The notes: generated from the sequence alone by a model not told the origin. Shown: positions 48,469-59,566, counted from the stretch's first letter. The stretch: DNA of 64,000 bases from Leclercia sp. AS011 (GCF_037152535.1 NZ_JBBCMA010000001.1:2577989-2641988); one strand, 5' to 3'. Made by a program: numbers and translations.

Positions 48469-49209
48469 ATGCGTAAAATCGCATTGTTCATTGCGATGCT
48501 TCTTATTCCGTGCGTTTCGTTTGCCGGGCTACTCAGCAGCAACAGCTCCACGACGCCCGTTAGCAAAGAATACAAGCAGCAGTTGATGGGCTCTCCGGTC
48601 TATATCCAGATCTTTAAGGAAGAGCGCACGTTAGACCTGTTCGTGAAGATGGGTGAGACGTATCAGCTGCTCGACAGCTATAAAATCTGCAACTACTCCG
48701 GTGGCCTTGGCCCGAAACAGCGTCAGGGCGATTTCAAAAGCCCGGAGGGGTTCTACAGCGTTCAGCGTAGCCAGCTAAAACCGGATAGCCGCTTCTATAA
48801 AGCCATCAATATCGGCTTCCCGAATGCCTATGACCGTGCCCATGGTTATGACGGTAAATACCTGATGATCCACGGTGCCTGTGTTTCGGTGGGTTGCTAT
48901 GCCATGACCGACAGCGGGATTGATGAGATCTTCCAGTTTGTTACCGGCGCGCTGGTGTTTGGCCAGTCTGCGGTGCAGGTGAGCATCTATCCGTTCCGGA
49001 TGACCGACGCCAATATGGCGCGTCACAAAAGGTCCTACTATGCAGATTTCTGGAATCAGCTGAAGCCGGGCTATGACTACTTCCAGCAGACGCGTAAGCC
49101 GCCGACCGTTTCAGTGGTGGATGGACGTTACGTGGTCAGCAAGCCGTTGAGCCACGAAGTCGTCCAGCCACAGCTGGCGTCAAACTACGCGCTCCCCGAG
49201 ACAAAATAA
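48469..49209 (+). CDS. dpaA: DpaA (YafK), L,D-transpeptidase-fold enzyme releasing Braun lipoprotein
   Basis: Periplasmic protein of 246 aa with signal peptide ([19 protein letters not shown]). The YkuD catalytic segment is [14 protein letters not shown] near residue 143. The E. coli homologue, also called LdtF, is reported to cut the link between Braun lipoprotein and peptidoglycan. Start at the ATG at 48469 gives the E. coli length. Its last 30 bp overlap yafJ on the other strand. Confidence 0.93.
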   Translation: MRKIALFIAMLLIPCVSFAGLLSSNSSTTPVSKEYKQQLMGSPVYIQIFKEERTLDLFVKMGETYQLLDSYKICNYSGGLGPKQRQGDFKSPEGFYSVQRSQLKPDSRFYKAINIGFPNAYDRAHGYDGKYLMIHGACVSVGCYAMTDSGIDEIFQFVTGALVFGQSAVQVSIYPFRMTDANMARHKRSYYADFWNQLKPGYDYFQQTRKPPTVSVVDGRYVVSKPLSHEVVQPQLASNYALPETK

Positions 49210-49947
49210 GATCCACTCACCTGGCATAATCTTTTGCCAGGTTTCGTTGCCCGTCAGCGGCTGCGTCGCAATCACAGTGACCACATCGTTCGGTGTGGTC
49301 TCTGTCTGAAAATCAATTTCCACATCCTGATCCAGCAGCTTTGCCACGCCGAACGGTGCCCGCCGGGTGATCCAGAACAGGTTCGTGGAGCAGAACGCCA
49401 TCACGTAGCGCCCGTCAGACAGCAGCATGTTGAACACACCCTTCTCACGAAGCTCGGACGCCAGCGAGGCAATGTATTTAAATACCGCGGTCATGTTGCT
49501 GGGGGTACGTGGGTAGCGCTCGGTCAGCTTATGCAGCAGCCAGCAGAAGGCCTTTTCACTGTCGGTTTCCCCCACCGGGCGGAAGTTGCCGGTCTCCAGC
49601 GACTTATAGCCGCTCAGCTGGCCGTTATGGGCGTAGGTCCAGTTGCGACCCCACAGCTCGCGGGTAAACGGATGGGTGTTTTCCAGCGCGACTTCACCGC
49701 GGTTGGCCTGGCGAATGTGGGCCACCACCGAGCGGGATTTAATCGGATAATCCTGCACCAGTTTGGCAATCGGAGAGTTGAAGCTGGGTTGTGGATCCTT
49801 GAACGTGCGACAGCCTTTCCCTTCATAGAAGGTGATACCCCAGCCGTCTTTATGCGGCCCGGTTCCTCCACCGCGCTGCACCAGCCCGGTGAAACTAAAG
49901 CAGATATCGGTTGGCACATTGGCGCTCATCCCGAGCAGTTCGCACAT
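49180..49947 (-). CDS. yafJ: Class II glutamine amidotransferase YafJ
   Basis: 255 aa. The nucleophile is Cys2 ([14 protein letters not shown]), and [14 protein letters not shown] and [10 protein letters not shown] form the glutaminase site. The physiological acceptor is unknown. Overlaps dpaA tail to tail by 30 bp. Confidence 0.94.
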   Translation of the reverse strand: MCELLGMSANVPTDICFSFTGLVQRGGGTGPHKDGWGITFYEGKGCRTFKDPQPSFNSPIAKLVQDYPIKSRSVVAHIRQANRGEVALENTHPFTRELWGRNWTYAHNGQLSGYKSLETGNFRPVGETDSEKAFCWLLHKLTERYPRTPSNMTAVFKYIASLASELREKGVFNMLLSDGRYVMAFCSTNLFWITRRAPFGVAKLLDQDVEIDFQTETTPNDVVTVIATQPLTGNETWQKIMPGEWILFCLGERVV

Positions 49948-49992
49948 ATATCACCTCCACAACAGCGGGGGCGATATGCCCCCAGCGAAGTC

Positions 49993-50571
49993 TTACTTGA
50001 CCATCTCTTTTTCAATTAACTGAATCAGAATGTGGATCACTTTGATGTGAATTTCCTGAATACGGTCAGCGTAACCGAAGTGTGGCACGCGAATTTCGAT
50101 ATCCGCCGTACCTGCCATTTTGCCGCCGTCTTTGCCAGTCAGGGTGATGACTTTCATCCCCTTCTCACGCGCCGCTTCAATCGCCTTGATCACGTTGCCG
50201 GAGTTGCCGGAGGTGGAAATCCCCAGCAGGACATCCCCTTCACGCCCCACCGCTTCAACATAGCGGGAGAAGATGTGATCGTAACCGAAGTCATTGCCCA
50301 CGCAGGAGATGTGGCTGACGTCAGAGATCGCAATCGCCGGATAGCCCGGGCGGTTTTCACGATAACGACCGGTCAGCTCTTCGGCAAAGTGCATGGCATC
50401 ACAATGTGAACCGCCGTTGCCGCAGGAGAGCACTTTACCGCCCGCTTTGAAGCTGTCGGCCAGCAGGACCGCCGCGCGCTGAATAGCGTGAATATTGGCT
50501 TCATCTTTCAGAAAGTTAGCCAGCGTTTCCGCCGCTTCGTTCAGTTCGTTACGAATAAGATCCTGGTACAT
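49993..50571 (-). CDS. gmhA: Sedoheptulose 7-phosphate isomerase
   Basis: 192 aa, first enzyme of ADP-heptose synthesis for the LPS inner core. The SIS-domain motifs [20 protein letters not shown] and [14 protein letters not shown] are intact. Also called lpcA in E. coli. Divergent from fadE. Confidence 0.97.
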   Translation of the reverse strand: MYQDLIRNELNEAAETLANFLKDEANIHAIQRAAVLLADSFKAGGKVLSCGNGGSHCDAMHFAEELTGRYRENRPGYPAIAISDVSHISCVGNDFGYDHIFSRYVEAVGREGDVLLGISTSGNSGNVIKAIEAAREKGMKVITLTGKDGGKMAGTADIEIRVPHFGYADRIQEIHIKVIHILIQLIEKEMVK

Positions 50572-50770
50572 GAGGATAATCCTTCAGTATTGATGAAATA
50601 ACAGAGCAAGTTTACCGGATAGCGGGAAAAGCGAGAAGCTAAAGCCGCATGAATCGGCAGCCGTTTTGCGCTTTTGTGCCGCGTAAAACATGAACAATGT
50701 GAACCAGGTTGTAATTATTTTGTGAATGCATTGCTAAAAGAAATAACATCCACTACAACCATATCATCAC

Positions 50771-50787
50771 AAGTGGTCAGACCTCCT
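50771..50787 (+). promoter_or_regulatory. FadR operator before fadE
   Basis: AAGTGGTCAGACCTCCT matches the FadR pattern AnnTGGTCnGACCTnnT. It lies 22 bp before the fadE ATG, in position to repress when fatty acids are absent. Confidence 0.8.
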
Positions 50788-50809
50788 ACAAGACAGGGAG
50801 CATTTCTTT

Positions 50810-53254
50810 ATGATGATTTTAAGTATTCTCTTATCGGTTGTTCTGCTCGGGGTGTTGTTCTATCACCGGGTCAGCTTAATTCTGAGCAGCTTTATTTTAT
50901 TGGCCTGGACCGCTGCGCTTGGCGTTGCCGGCATCTGGACGACCTGGGTGCTGGTCCCGCTGGCGATCATCCTGGTGCCGTTTAACGTCCGCTCCATGCG
51001 TAAGTCGCTGATTTCTGCTCCGGTATTCCGTGGCTTCCGTAAAGTGATGCCGCCGATGTCGCGCACAGAGAAAGAGGCGATTGATGCGGGTACCACCTGG
51101 TGGGAAGGCGACCTGTTCCAGGGTAATCCTGACTGGAAAAAGCTGCATAACTACCCGCAGCCGCGCCTCACTGCAGAAGAGCAGGCCTTTATTGACGGCC
51201 CGGTGGAAGAAGCGTGCCGCATGGCCAACGACTTTGCCATCACCCATGAGATGGCCGATCTGCCGCCGGAACTGTGGGCATTTTTAAAAGAGCATCGCTT
51301 CTTCGCGATGATCATCAAGAAAGAGTACGGCGGGCTGGAGTTCTCCGCTTACGCTCAGGCTCGCGTGCTGCAAAAACTGTCTGGCGTCTCCGGGATCCTG
51401 GCGATCACCGTTGGCGTGCCTAACTCCTTAGGCCCGGGCGAACTGCTGCAACATTACGGTACCGAAGAGCAGAAAGATCACTACCTGCCGCGCCTGGCTC
51501 GCGGTCTGGAAATCCCTTGTTTCGCACTGACCAGCCCGGAAGCGGGTTCCGATGCCGGTGCCATTCCGGATACCGGCGTGGTCTGCATGGGCGACTGGCA
51601 GGGTGAGCAGGTGCTGGGCATGCGCCTCACCTGGAACAAACGCTACATTACGCTGGCGCCCATCGCTACCGTGCTGGGTCTGGCCTTTAAACTCTCCGAC
51701 CCGGAAAAACTGCTGGGTGGCGAAGAAGATCTGGGCATTACCTGTGCGCTGATCCCCACCTCTACCCCGGGCGTGGAAATTGGTCGTCGCCACTTCCCGC
51801 TGAACGTGCCGTTCCAGAACGGTCCGACCCGCGGTCAGGATATCTTCGTGCCGATTGACTACATCATCGGCGGTCCGAAAATGGCCGGTCAGGGCTGGCG
51901 TATGCTGGTGGAATGTCTGTCGGTTGGCCGCGGCATTACCCTGCCGTCGAACTCAACCGGCGGTCTGAAATCGGTGGCGATGGGGATTGGCGCTTACGCC
52001 CACATCCGCCGTCAGTTCAAAGTCTCTATCGGTAAGATGGAAGGGATTGAAGAGCCGCTGGCGCGTATCGCAGGCAACGCCTACGTGATGGATGCCGCTG
52101 CTTCCCTGATTACCTACGGCATTATGCTGGGCGAAAAACCGGCCGTACTGTCGGCGATTGTGAAGTACCACTGTACCCACCGCGCGCAGCAGTCAATCAT
52201 TGACGCGATGGATATCGCAGGCGGTAAAGGCATTATGCTCGGCGAAGGCAACTTCCTGGCGCGCGGCTATCAGGGCGCACCTATTGCCATCACCGTGGAA
52301 GGGGCCAACATCCTCACCCGCAGCATGATGATCTTCGGTCAGGGCGCAATCCGCTGCCATCCGTACGTGCTGGAAGAGATGGCTGCCGCGCAGAATAACG
52401 ACGTGGATGCCTTCGACAAGCTGCTGTTCAAACATATCGGTCACGTGGGCAGCAACAAGGTGCGCAGCTTCTGGCTGGGTCTGACCCGCGGCCTGACCAG
52501 CTCCACGCCAACCGGCGATGCCACCCGTCGTTACTATCAGCATCTGAACCGTCTGAGTGCCAACCTTGCGCTGCTCTCCGACGTGTCGATGGCGGTGCTG
52601 GGCGGCAGCCTGAAGCGCCGGGAACGTATCTCCGCGCGTCTGGGCGATGTGCTGAGCCAGATCTTCCTCGCCTCGGCGGTACTGAAACGCTACGACGATG
52701 AAGGCCGTCATGAGGCGGATCTGCCGCTGGTACACTGGGGCGTGCAGGATGCGCTCTATCAGGCGGAACAGGCGATTGACGATCTGCTGGTGAACTTCCC
52801 GAACCGCTTTGTCGCGGGTGCCCTGCGCGTGGTCATCTTCCCGACCGGTCGTCACTATCTGGCACCGTCCGATAAGCTGGATCATAAAGTGGCGAAGATC
52901 CTGCAGGTACCGAGTGCAACCCGCTCCCGCATCGGTCGCGGTCAGTATCTTGAGCCAACCGAGCATAACCCGGTGGGTCTGCTGGAAGAGGCGCTGCTGG
53001 ATGTGATGGCGGCCGATCCGATTCATCAGAAGATCTGCAAACAGCTGGGCAAAAACCTGCCGTTCACCCGTCTGGATGAGCTGGCGAAACAGGCCCTGGC
53101 GGGTGGCATTATCAGTAAAGATGAAGCGGCTCTGCTGGTGAAAGCCGAAGAGAGCCGTCTGCGCAGCATTAACGTAGATGATTTCGAGCCGGAAGAGCTG
53201 GCAACGCAGCCGGTAAAGCTGACAGAAGTCGTCCGTAAACCTGAAGCCGCATAA
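50810..53254 (+). CDS. fadE: Acyl-CoA dehydrogenase FadE
   Basis: First enzyme of fatty acid beta-oxidation, 814 aa, exactly the E. coli length. The N-terminus has two hydrophobic segments (residues 2-50), suggesting membrane attachment. The acyl-CoA dehydrogenase domain includes [13 protein letters not shown] and [17 protein letters not shown]-dependent. A FadR operator precedes it. The E. coli ivy gene, usually next to fadE, is absent here. Confidence 0.97.
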   Translation: MMILSILLSVVLLGVLFYHRVSLILSSFILLAWTAALGVAGIWTTWVLVPLAIILVPFNVRSMRKSLISAPVFRGFRKVMPPMSRTEKEAIDAGTTWWEGDLFQGNPDWKKLHNYPQPRLTAEEQAFIDGPVEEACRMANDFAITHEMADLPPELWAFLKEHRFFAMIIKKEYGGLEFSAYAQARVLQKLSGVSGILAITVGVPNSLGPGELLQHYGTEEQKDHYLPRLARGLEIPCFALTSPEAGSDAGAIPDTGVVCMGDWQGEQVLGMRLTWNKRYITLAPIATVLGLAFKLSDPEKLLGGEEDLGITCALIPTSTPGVEIGRRHFPLNVPFQNGPTRGQDIFVPIDYIIGGPKMAGQGWRMLVECLSVGRGITLPSNSTGGLKSVAMGIGAYAHIRRQFKVSIGKMEGIEEPLARIAGNAYVMDAAASLITYGIMLGEKPAVLSAIVKYHCTHRAQQSIIDAMDIAGGKGIMLGEGNFLARGYQGAPIAITVEGANILTRSMMIFGQGAIRCHPYVLEEMAAAQNNDVDAFDKLLFKHIGHVGSNKVRSFWLGLTRGLTSSTPTGDATRRYYQHLNRLSANLALLSDVSMAVLGGSLKRRERISARLGDVLSQIFLASAVLKRYDDEGRHEADLPLVHWGVQDALYQAEQAIDDLLVNFPNRFVAGALRVVIFPTGRHYLAPSDKLDHKVAKILQVPSATRSRIGRGQYLEPTEHNPVGLLEEALLDVMAADPIHQKICKQLGKNLPFTRLDELAKQALAGGIISKDEAALLVKAEESRLRSINVDDFEPEELATQPVKLTEVVRKPEAA

Positions 53255-53272
53255 CCGGTTTCAGGGCTAAAC

Positions 53273-53298
53273 AACCCCGCCTGGTGCGGGGTTTTTTA
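53273..53298 (+). terminator. fadE terminator
   Basis: AACCCCGC / GCGGGGTT with a 5-base loop followed by TTTT. Confidence 0.85.
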
Positions 53299-53363
53299 TT
53301 GCCACCCGTTTCTCTGATTGTCGTGCTACAGTGTCAAAATGTGGTTTTTCGAGGAGTCTTACT

Positions 53364-54134
53364 GTGCCTGGTTTGAAGATTACGCTTTTGCAACAACCGC
53401 TGGTGTGGATGGATGGCCCCGCCAACCTGCGCCATTTTGATCGTCAGCTGGAGGGGATCGCCGGGCGCGACATCATTATCCTGCCGGAAATGTTCACTAC
53501 CGGCTTTGCCATGGAAGCGGCAAAACAGTCCCTGCCGCAGGAGGATGTGGTCGCCTGGATGCAGGCCAGAGCCCAGCAAACCCAGGCGTTAATCGCCGGG
53601 AGCGCCGCGCTGCAGACCGAACGCGGGCCGGTAAACCGTTTTCTGCTGGTTGAGCCCGAGGGCAAGGTGCACTTCTACGACAAGCGCCACCTGTTCCGTA
53701 TGGCGGATGAACACCAGCATTATGAAGCGGGTAACGCGCGGCTGGTGTTTGAGTGGCGCGGCTGGCGCATTCTGCCGTTAGTCTGTTACGACCTGCGCTT
53801 CCCGGTGTGGTCGCGTAACCGTAACGATTACGACCTGGCGCTGTACGTCGCTAACTGGCCAGCCCCACGCTCGCTGCACTGGCAGGCATTGCTGACCGCA
53901 CGGGCGATTGAGAACCAGGCTTATGTGGCAGGCTGCAACCGGGTCGGTACCGACGGCAACGGGCATCACTATCGCGGTGACAGCCGGGTGATTAACCCGC
54001 AGGGGGAGATCATCGCCACCGCAGAGCCGCACCATGCGACGCGCATTGACGCCGAGCTGTCGCTGACGGCACTGAGAGAGTATCGGGAAAAATTTCCTGC
54101 ATGGCAGGATGCGGATCCGTTTAGCATTAACTAA
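53364..54134 (+). CDS. yafV: Omega-amidase YafV (nitrilase superfamily)
   Basis: 256 aa. Start at GTG 53364 after GAGGAGT gives the E. coli length (VPGLKITLLQQPLVWMDG). The nitrilase triad is present: Glu in ILPEMFTTGF, Lys in YDKRHLF, Cys in PLVCYDLRFP. It removes the side-chain amide of ketoglutaramate-like compounds in methionine salvage and glutamine turnover. Confidence 0.95.
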   Translation: MPGLKITLLQQPLVWMDGPANLRHFDRQLEGIAGRDIIILPEMFTTGFAMEAAKQSLPQEDVVAWMQARAQQTQALIAGSAALQTERGPVNRFLLVEPEGKVHFYDKRHLFRMADEHQHYEAGNARLVFEWRGWRILPLVCYDLRFPVWSRNRNDYDLALYVANWPAPRSLHWQALLTARAIENQAYVAGCNRVGTDGNGHHYRGDSRVINPQGEIIATAEPHHATRIDAELSLTALREYREKFPAWQDADPFSIN

Positions 54135-54140
54135 ACATCT

Positions 54141-54170
54141 GCCGGGCGGCACCAGAGTGGCCTGCCCGGC
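54141..54170. repeat. REP element after yafV
   Basis: GCCGGGCGGCACC and GGCCTGCCCGGC form an imperfect palindrome of the REP type. Confidence 0.6.
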
Positions 54171-54196
54171 GAAATCAGCGGCGCGATAAAATGAGA

Positions 54197-54226
54197 AAGG
54201 CCTGAATCATTGCTGATTCAGGCCTT
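54197..54226 (-). terminator. aspV terminator
   Basis: 13-bp stem AAGGCCTGAATCA / TGATTCAGGCCTT with a 4-base loop, just downstream of the tRNA on the minus strand, followed by TTCTCATTTT. Confidence 0.8.
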
Positions 54227-54234
54227 CTGAATAG

Positions 54235-54311
54235 TGGCGGAACGGACGGGACTCGAACCCGCGACCCCCTGCGTGACAGGCAGGTATTCTAACCGACTGA
54301 ACTACCGCTCC
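54235..54311 (-). tRNA. aspV: tRNA-Asp(GTC)
   Basis: 77-nt cloverleaf beginning GGAGCGGTAGTTCAG with anticodon GTC and encoded CCA. Its sequence is identical to the copy at 63769-63845. Position next to dnaQ matches E. coli aspV. Confidence 0.97.
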
Positions 54312-54441
54312 GCTGTGTTCCCTTGGGAACGAGGCAGATATTACGGTTTGCCTCCGATCCCGTCAATGCTTTTTCTCTGCTTTTGAATCGTTTGCTGCAA
54401 AAACGATCCAAACGGTTATTTTACCAGCATTCCCGCCGCCT

Positions 54442-55185
54442 TTAAGCGCGCCAGAGGCAGCTTCCGCCCTTCTTCTGCACCAGATCCAGACGTGATTCAT
54501 GCGCCAGTAGCTCTTCATCGTTGGCAAGAATAACGCGTAAGGCGCTGGACTGACGAATAATGCGCTGGATTTCGCCCTCCCCGACCTGCTGCTGTGAATC
54601 ATTATCGGCGTTAAAGGCCAGCGCTGTCTGACCGCCGGTCATGATCAGGTAGACATCGGCCAGGATCTGGGCATCGAGTAATGCCCCGTGCAGGGTTCGT
54701 TTGCTGTTGTCTATTTCATAGCGCGAGCACAACGCATCGAGGCTGTTACGCTTGCCGGGGAACATCCTTCTCGCCATCGCCAGACTGTCGGTGACTTTAC
54801 AGAAGGTGTCGGTCTTCGGCAGGCCGCGGTTGAGCTTGCTGAATTCATAGTCCATAAAGCCGATATCAAACGAGGCGTTATGGATCACCAGCTCGCCGCC
54901 TTTGATGTAGTCGATGAATTCATCGGCGACGTCAGCAAAGGTGGGTTTATCCAGCAAGAATTCATCTGCGATACCGTGAACGCCAAAGGCTTCCGGGTCC
55001 ACCAGCCGGTCTGGCTTCAGGTAGACGTGGAAGTTATTGCCGGTAAGACGGCGGTTGATCACCTCTACCGCACCGATCTCAATGATCTTGTGCCCTTCAT
55101 AGTGAGCACCGATCTGGTTCATACCCGTGGTTTCGGTATCGAGGACGATGATCCTGTCAGCGTTATGTGTGTCTGCAATACTCAT
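54442..55185 (-). CDS. dnaQ: DNA polymerase III epsilon subunit (proofreading exonuclease)
   Basis: 247 aa. DEDD exonuclease motifs: VLDTETTG (Exo I), HNASFDIGFMDYE (Exo II), and HGALLDAQILADVY (Exo III). The C-terminal tail LVQKKGGSCLWRA binds the alpha subunit. Divergent from rnhA with about 145 bp between the starts. Confidence 0.97.
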   Translation of the reverse strand: MSIADTHNADRIIVLDTETTGMNQIGAHYEGHKIIEIGAVEVINRRLTGNNFHVYLKPDRLVDPEAFGVHGIADEFLLDKPTFADVADEFIDYIKGGELVIHNASFDIGFMDYEFSKLNRGLPKTDTFCKVTDSLAMARRMFPGKRNSLDALCSRYEIDNSKRTLHGALLDAQILADVYLIMTGGQTALAFNADNDSQQQVGEGEIQRIIRQSSALRVILANDEELLAHESRLDLVQKKGGSCLWRA

Positions 55186-55330
55186 TCTGAAAACCTGCTC
55201 TGTTCAACGGCGACATTGTAAACAACCTGACCAGGCGTTCAAAGGCTAATTCGCAATGACGCCAATTTGCTGTGCTGACTAAGTCCATTTATGTCAGACT
55301 TATCGTTTTGATTACAGGATGTCTGCCAGG

Positions 55331-55798
55331 ATGCGTAAACAGGTAGAGATTTACACCGACGGATCGTGCCTCGGCAACCCGGGCCCGGGGGGCTACGGTG
55401 CGATTTTGCGTTATCGCGAACACGAAAAAACCTTCAACGAAGGCTATCGCCTGACCACCAACAACCGTATGGAGCTGATGGCCGCGATTGTGGCTCTCGA
55501 GGCGCTGAAAGAGCACTGCGATATTGTGCTGAGCACCGACAGCCAGTATGTACGCCAGGGGATCACCCAGTGGATCCATAACTGGAAAAAGCGGGGCTGG
55601 AAAACAGCCGACAAAAAACCGGTGAAGAACGTCGATCTCTGGCAGCGCCTGGATGCGGCACTCAGCCAGCATAAAATCCAGTGGGAATGGGTGAAAGGCC
55701 ATGCCGGACATCCCGAAAACGAACGTTGCGACGAGCTGGCCCGCGCTGCCGCGATGAATCCGCAGCATGAAGACGTAGGGTATAAACCGGAAGCCTGA
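55331..55798 (+). CDS. rnhA: Ribonuclease HI
   Basis: 155 aa with start at ATG 55331 ([18 protein letters not shown]), matching the E. coli length; an ATG four codons upstream (55319) is also possible. Active-site residues are in YTDGSCLG (Asp), NNRMELMA (Glu), STDSQYV (Asp) and the late Asp of ERCDELAR. It removes RNA from RNA/DNA hybrids. The stop codon abuts that of yafS. Confidence 0.96.
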   Translation: MRKQVEIYTDGSCLGNPGPGGYGAILRYREHEKTFNEGYRLTTNNRMELMAAIVALEALKEHCDIVLSTDSQYVRQGITQWIHNWKKRGWKTADKKPVKNVDLWQRLDAALSQHKIQWEWVKGHAGHPENERCDELARAAAMNPQHEDVGYKPEA

Positions 55799-56515
55799 TC
55801 AGGGCTTACGGTATTGACGCGTGGCGCCCACGGCGGCACGCAACCGCGTTTTGGCTTTACTTTGCTTCATGGGATTGAGGGTCAGCGGGATGGTTCGCTT
55901 GCGCGCCACAATCAGCTGCATACAGCCCAGCGCCGGAAAATGCGTGCTGAGCATCTTCCCGCCCTGCCGCGTCCAGGGCAAGACCTGAAAACCGCTATGG
56001 TACACCACTTCAAAGTTGAGCAGCGACAGCCAGTCCAGCTGACGCATCAGAGTGAACATCCGGCTATTGTACGGCGGGGTACGGCGCAGGATCGGCACCA
56101 GCTTGCGCAAGCCCATCAGACTCATCGGGTTGAATCCGCTAATCACCAGCCAGCCATCGTCAATCAGCACCCGATCGGCTTCGCGCAGTAAGCGGTGCGG
56201 ATCGTCGCACCAGGGCAGCGAATGCGCCAGCAGGCAGGCATCCACGGATTTTTCCGCAAACGGCAGATGCAAGGGATTGGCCTTCACCTGAACCGGCTCG
56301 CCCCCCAGCGAAACGTTGACCTGATGTGAAATCCCACAACTTTCAGTGTTGATTTCCGCGCTCAGATTGCCAATCTTAAGCAGGTGAAAACCATACATTT
56401 TCGCGAACCAGGGCTTAAGCTGCTGCTCAAGCGCTTCGCGGTAGTATTCACCCCAGGGCAATTCCGCCCAATGTGCTGGTGCTGAGACAATCTGAGGTAT
56501 CCTTGCCGGTTTCAT
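55799..56515 (-). CDS. yafS: YafS, SAM-dependent methyltransferase-like protein
   Basis: 238 aa with start at ATG 56515 (MKPARIPQ). Methyltransferase type 11 fold, with PLHLPFAEKSVDACLLAHSLPWCDDPHRLLREADRVLIDDG. The basic C-terminus (KQSKAKTRLRAAVGATRQYRKP) is conserved in enterobacteria. Substrate unknown. Divergent from gloB with 32 bp between starts. Confidence 0.92.
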   Translation of the reverse strand: MKPARIPQIVSAPAHWAELPWGEYYREALEQQLKPWFAKMYGFHLLKIGNLSAEINTESCGISHQVNVSLGGEPVQVKANPLHLPFAEKSVDACLLAHSLPWCDDPHRLLREADRVLIDDGWLVISGFNPMSLMGLRKLVPILRRTPPYNSRMFTLMRQLDWLSLLNFEVVYHSGFQVLPWTRQGGKMLSTHFPALGCMQLIVARKRTIPLTLNPMKQSKAKTRLRAAVGATRQYRKP

Positions 56516-56547
56516 CAAAACACCCGCCACGCTATGAGAGGTAATGT

Positions 56548-57303
56548 ATGAATCTTATCAGTATTCCTGCTTTTCAGGACAATTACATCTGGGTTTTAAC
56601 CAATGATGAAGGCCGTTGCATCATTGTCGATCCTGGCGAGGCTGAGCCGGTGTTGAAGGCCATTGAGCAAAACCAATGGCAGCCGGAAGCGATTCTGCTA
56701 ACCCATCATCACCATGACCATGTGGGCGGCGTAGCGGCGATCTGCGCAAAATTCCCGCATCTGGTAGTTTACGGCCCCGCTGAGACACAAAATAAAGGGG
56801 CGACACGCGTAGTCGAAGATGGAGAAAAGATCCTCATTCTTGCGTCGGAGTTTTCCGTAATTGCCACGCCGGGTCACACTTTAGGACATCTCTCTTTCTT
56901 CAGTTTTCCTTATCTTTTCTGTGGCGATACAATGTTCTCTGGCGGCTGCGGAAGACTGTTTGAAGGCACGCCAGCCCAGATGTACCAGTCATTCCAGAAA
57001 ATTAACGCCCTTCCCGAAGACACCCTCATTTGCTGCGCACACGAATATACTTTAGCGAATATGAAGTTTGCAACGCACGTTTTGCCGGAGGATATAGCGA
57101 TTCAGGATTATTACCGCAAAGTTAATGAGTTACGTGCAAAAAACCAAAAAACACTCCCTGGAATTCTGAAAAATGAGCGTAAAATTAATTTATTTCTCAG
57201 AACAGATGACATTGATTTAATTAATAAAATTAATGAAGAAACAAATATGCAACAACCAGAAGAGATTTTCGCATGGTTAAGGGCGAAGAAAGATAACTTC
57301 TGA
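56548..57303 (+). CDS. gloB: Hydroxyacylglutathione hydrolase (glyoxalase II)
   Basis: 251 aa metallo-beta-lactamase-fold thioesterase that hydrolyses lactoylglutathione to lactate in methylglyoxal detoxification. Metal motif [10 protein letters not shown] near residue 52, plus [10 protein letters not shown] and [16 protein letters not shown]. Full length. Confidence 0.97.
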   Translation: MNLISIPAFQDNYIWVLTNDEGRCIIVDPGEAEPVLKAIEQNQWQPEAILLTHHHHDHVGGVAAICAKFPHLVVYGPAETQNKGATRVVEDGEKILILASEFSVIATPGHTLGHLSFFSFPYLFCGDTMFSGGCGRLFEGTPAQMYQSFQKINALPEDTLICCAHEYTLANMKFATHVLPEDIAIQDYYRKVNELRAKNQKTLPGILKNERKINLFLRTDDIDLINKINEETNMQQPEEIFAWLRAKKDNF

Positions 57304-57374
57304 TAATTGCATGTTGCCTTTTTAAATATTCGTCGTTATCATCGCTCGTCTTTTAAGCAACTATTGACACACAC

Positions 57375-58742
57375 ATGAAGGCAAAAGCGATATTACTCGC
57401 CTCTGTCCTGCTTGTGGGTTGCCAGTCGTCTCAGAACACTGGCAACGTACAACAGCACGCACAGAGCCTTTCTGCAGCTGGTCAAGGGGAAGCAGGGAAG
57501 TTTACAAGTCAATCGCGATGGGCAGACGATGGGACGTCTTTCGCACAGGATCAAGACTTGTGGGTCTCTATTGGCGACGAGCTAAAGATGGGAATTCCGG
57601 AAAACAGCCGGATTCGCGAACAGAAACAGAAGTATTTAAGCAATAAGAGCTATCTCCACGATGTAACTTTACGGGCAGAGCCGTATATGTACTGGATAGC
57701 AGGGCAAGTTAAGAAACGTAACATGCCTATGGAACTGGTACTACTACCCATAGTGGAGAGCGCTTTTGACCCACATGCAACGTCTGGCGCCAAGGCCGCA
57801 GGTCTTTGGCAGATCATACCGAGCACAGGGCGAAATTATGGTTTAAAACAGACCCGCAACTACGATGCGCGTCGTGATGTGGTCGCGTCGACGACTGCAG
57901 CACTCGACATGATGCAACGTCTGAACAAGATGTTCGACGGTGACTGGCTGCTGACTGTCGCTGCGTATAACAGCGGTGAGGGTCGTGTACTGAAGGCAAT
58001 GAAAGCGAATAAAGCACGGGGTAAACCCACCGACTTTTGGTCGCTTCCACTGCCACGGGAAACCAAAATTTACGTACCAAAAATGCTGGCTTTGAGTGAA
58101 ATCTTCAAAAACAGCCAACAGTACGGCGTGAAGCTGCCGACCTCGGACGAGAGTCGTGCGCTGGCGAGAGTGCGTATCAACAACCCTGTTGAACTGCGAC
58201 AGGTTGCGGATATGGCAGGTATCTCGGTTACCAAACTGAAAGCCTTCAACGCAGGTGTGAAAGGCTCTACGTTGGGTAACAGCGGGCCGAAGTACGTTCT
58301 GGTGCCGCAGAAACACGCTGAACAGTTACGGGTATCTCTGGCAGCGGGTGAAATTGCTGCGGTTCAGTCTACGCTGATCGCGGATAACTCACCGGTTAAC
58401 AGCCGTAGCTATCAGGTACGTACCGGCGATACGCTTTCAGGCATTGCATCACGTCTTGGCGTGAGCGCAAAAGATCTGCAGCAGTGGAACAAGCTGCGTG
58501 GCTCCACCCTGAAAGTGGGTCAAAACCTGACGATTGGTGCGGGTAACAGCGCGCAGCGTCTCGCTAATAACAGCGATAGCATTACCTATCGAGTGCAAAA
58601 AGGCGATTCGCTCTCCAGTATTGCTAAGCGTCACGGCGTGAACATCAAAGATGTGATGCGCTGGAACAGCGATACCGACAATCTGCAGCCTGGCGATCGG
58701 ATAACGCTGTTTGTGAAAAACAACGCCACCCCGGATTCCTGA
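57375..58742 (+). CDS. mltD: Membrane-bound lytic murein transglycosylase D
   Basis: 455 aa lipoprotein: signal peptide with lipobox LVGC at residues 13-16. The transglycosylase domain (about 105-240) has catalytic Glu in LPIVESAFDP and AAGLWQIIPSTGR, AAYNSGEGRV. Two LysM domains follow (YQVRTGDTLSGIASRLG near 343 and YRVQKGDSLSSIAKRHG near 400) to bind peptidoglycan. Confidence 0.96.
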   Translation: MKAKAILLASVLLVGCQSSQNTGNVQQHAQSLSAAGQGEAGKFTSQSRWADDGTSFAQDQDLWVSIGDELKMGIPENSRIREQKQKYLSNKSYLHDVTLRAEPYMYWIAGQVKKRNMPMELVLLPIVESAFDPHATSGAKAAGLWQIIPSTGRNYGLKQTRNYDARRDVVASTTAALDMMQRLNKMFDGDWLLTVAAYNSGEGRVLKAMKANKARGKPTDFWSLPLPRETKIYVPKMLALSEIFKNSQQYGVKLPTSDESRALARVRINNPVELRQVADMAGISVTKLKAFNAGVKGSTLGNSGPKYVLVPQKHAEQLRVSLAAGEIAAVQSTLIADNSPVNSRSYQVRTGDTLSGIASRLGVSAKDLQQWNKLRGSTLKVGQNLTIGAGNSAQRLANNSDSITYRVQKGDSLSSIAKRHGVNIKDVMRWNSDTDNLQPGDRITLFVKNNATPDS

Positions 58743-58759
58743 TTTCAGAGACCAGATGT

Positions 58760-58792
58760 AAAAAAGGCACCGATTCCCCCGGTGCCTTTTTT
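58760..58792. terminator. Bidirectional terminator between mltD and yafE
   Basis: AAAAAGGCACCG / CGGTGCCTTTTT with a short loop; T-runs on both strands serve the converging genes. Confidence 0.85.
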
Positions 58793-58795
58793 GTT

Positions 58796-59566
58796 TTATC
58801 CCGCTTTTTGCGCTTCAGCAAAAATCGTATCGCTGGTGAATGAGCCCTCCTCCTGCAGCTCAAAGTAGGCTTTCACCTCAGCGGAGGCGCTCTCCTGATA
58901 CAGCCTTATCGCCTGACTTAATGCCTCTGGCGTACGCATACGGGCAATCCACGAGGAGAACTCCAGCGTCAGCCTGTCAGTCTGCAACCCGCGCGTAATC
59001 AGCCCGGCTTCTGTGAACATCGATAACCACTCGCCGCTGGAATAATTGCGCACATGCGAGGTGTCACGTAGGGCTTCAACCGTCTGCAGCCAGATATCCC
59101 GCACCGGATGGCCCGGTGACATGATATCCATGATGATAACCAGACCGCCCGGCTTCAGCACCCGTTTAACCTCACGTAACGCCTGGCCAACATCGTGCCA
59201 GTGATGCGCCGAGTAGCGGCTGATGACAATATCAAAGGATTGATCGGCAAAGGGTAAGGATTCGGCATAGCCCTGACGGGTAGCGATATTCCCCAGCCCT
59301 TTCTCACTGGCGGCCGCAGAGACCACCTCCAGCATCTGGCTGGATAAGTCATAGGCCGTCACATGAGCAACCTGCTGTGCCGCCACAAAGCTGGCATGAC
59401 CCGCGCCGCAGCCTAAATCCAGCACGTTGGCATCGGTAAAGTCGGCCAGCCGTTCAGCCAGACGCTGCAGATCGCGCCCGGATGCGTGAACCGCGCTGGT
59501 GAGATAGGCCTTCGCCTGGGAGCCAAACTGTTTTTCTACGTTGTCATGATGGGACTGTGTTGTCAT
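58796..59566 (-). CDS. yafE: YafE, SAM-dependent methyltransferase
   Basis: 256 aa, class I methyltransferase. The SAM-binding motif VLDLGCGAGHASF is near residue 48, followed by AYDLSSQML and the acidic LPFADQSFDIV. Start at ATG 59566 (MTTQSHHDNVEKQFG). Substrate unknown. Downstream of yafD on the same strand, as in E. coli. Confidence 0.92.
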   Translation of the reverse strand: MTTQSHHDNVEKQFGSQAKAYLTSAVHASGRDLQRLAERLADFTDANVLDLGCGAGHASFVAAQQVAHVTAYDLSSQMLEVVSAAASEKGLGNIATRQGYAESLPFADQSFDIVISRYSAHHWHDVGQALREVKRVLKPGGLVIIMDIMSPGHPVRDIWLQTVEALRDTSHVRNYSSGEWLSMFTEAGLITRGLQTDRLTLEFSSWIARMRTPEALSQAIRLYQESASAEVKAYFELQEEGSFTSDTIFAEAQKAG

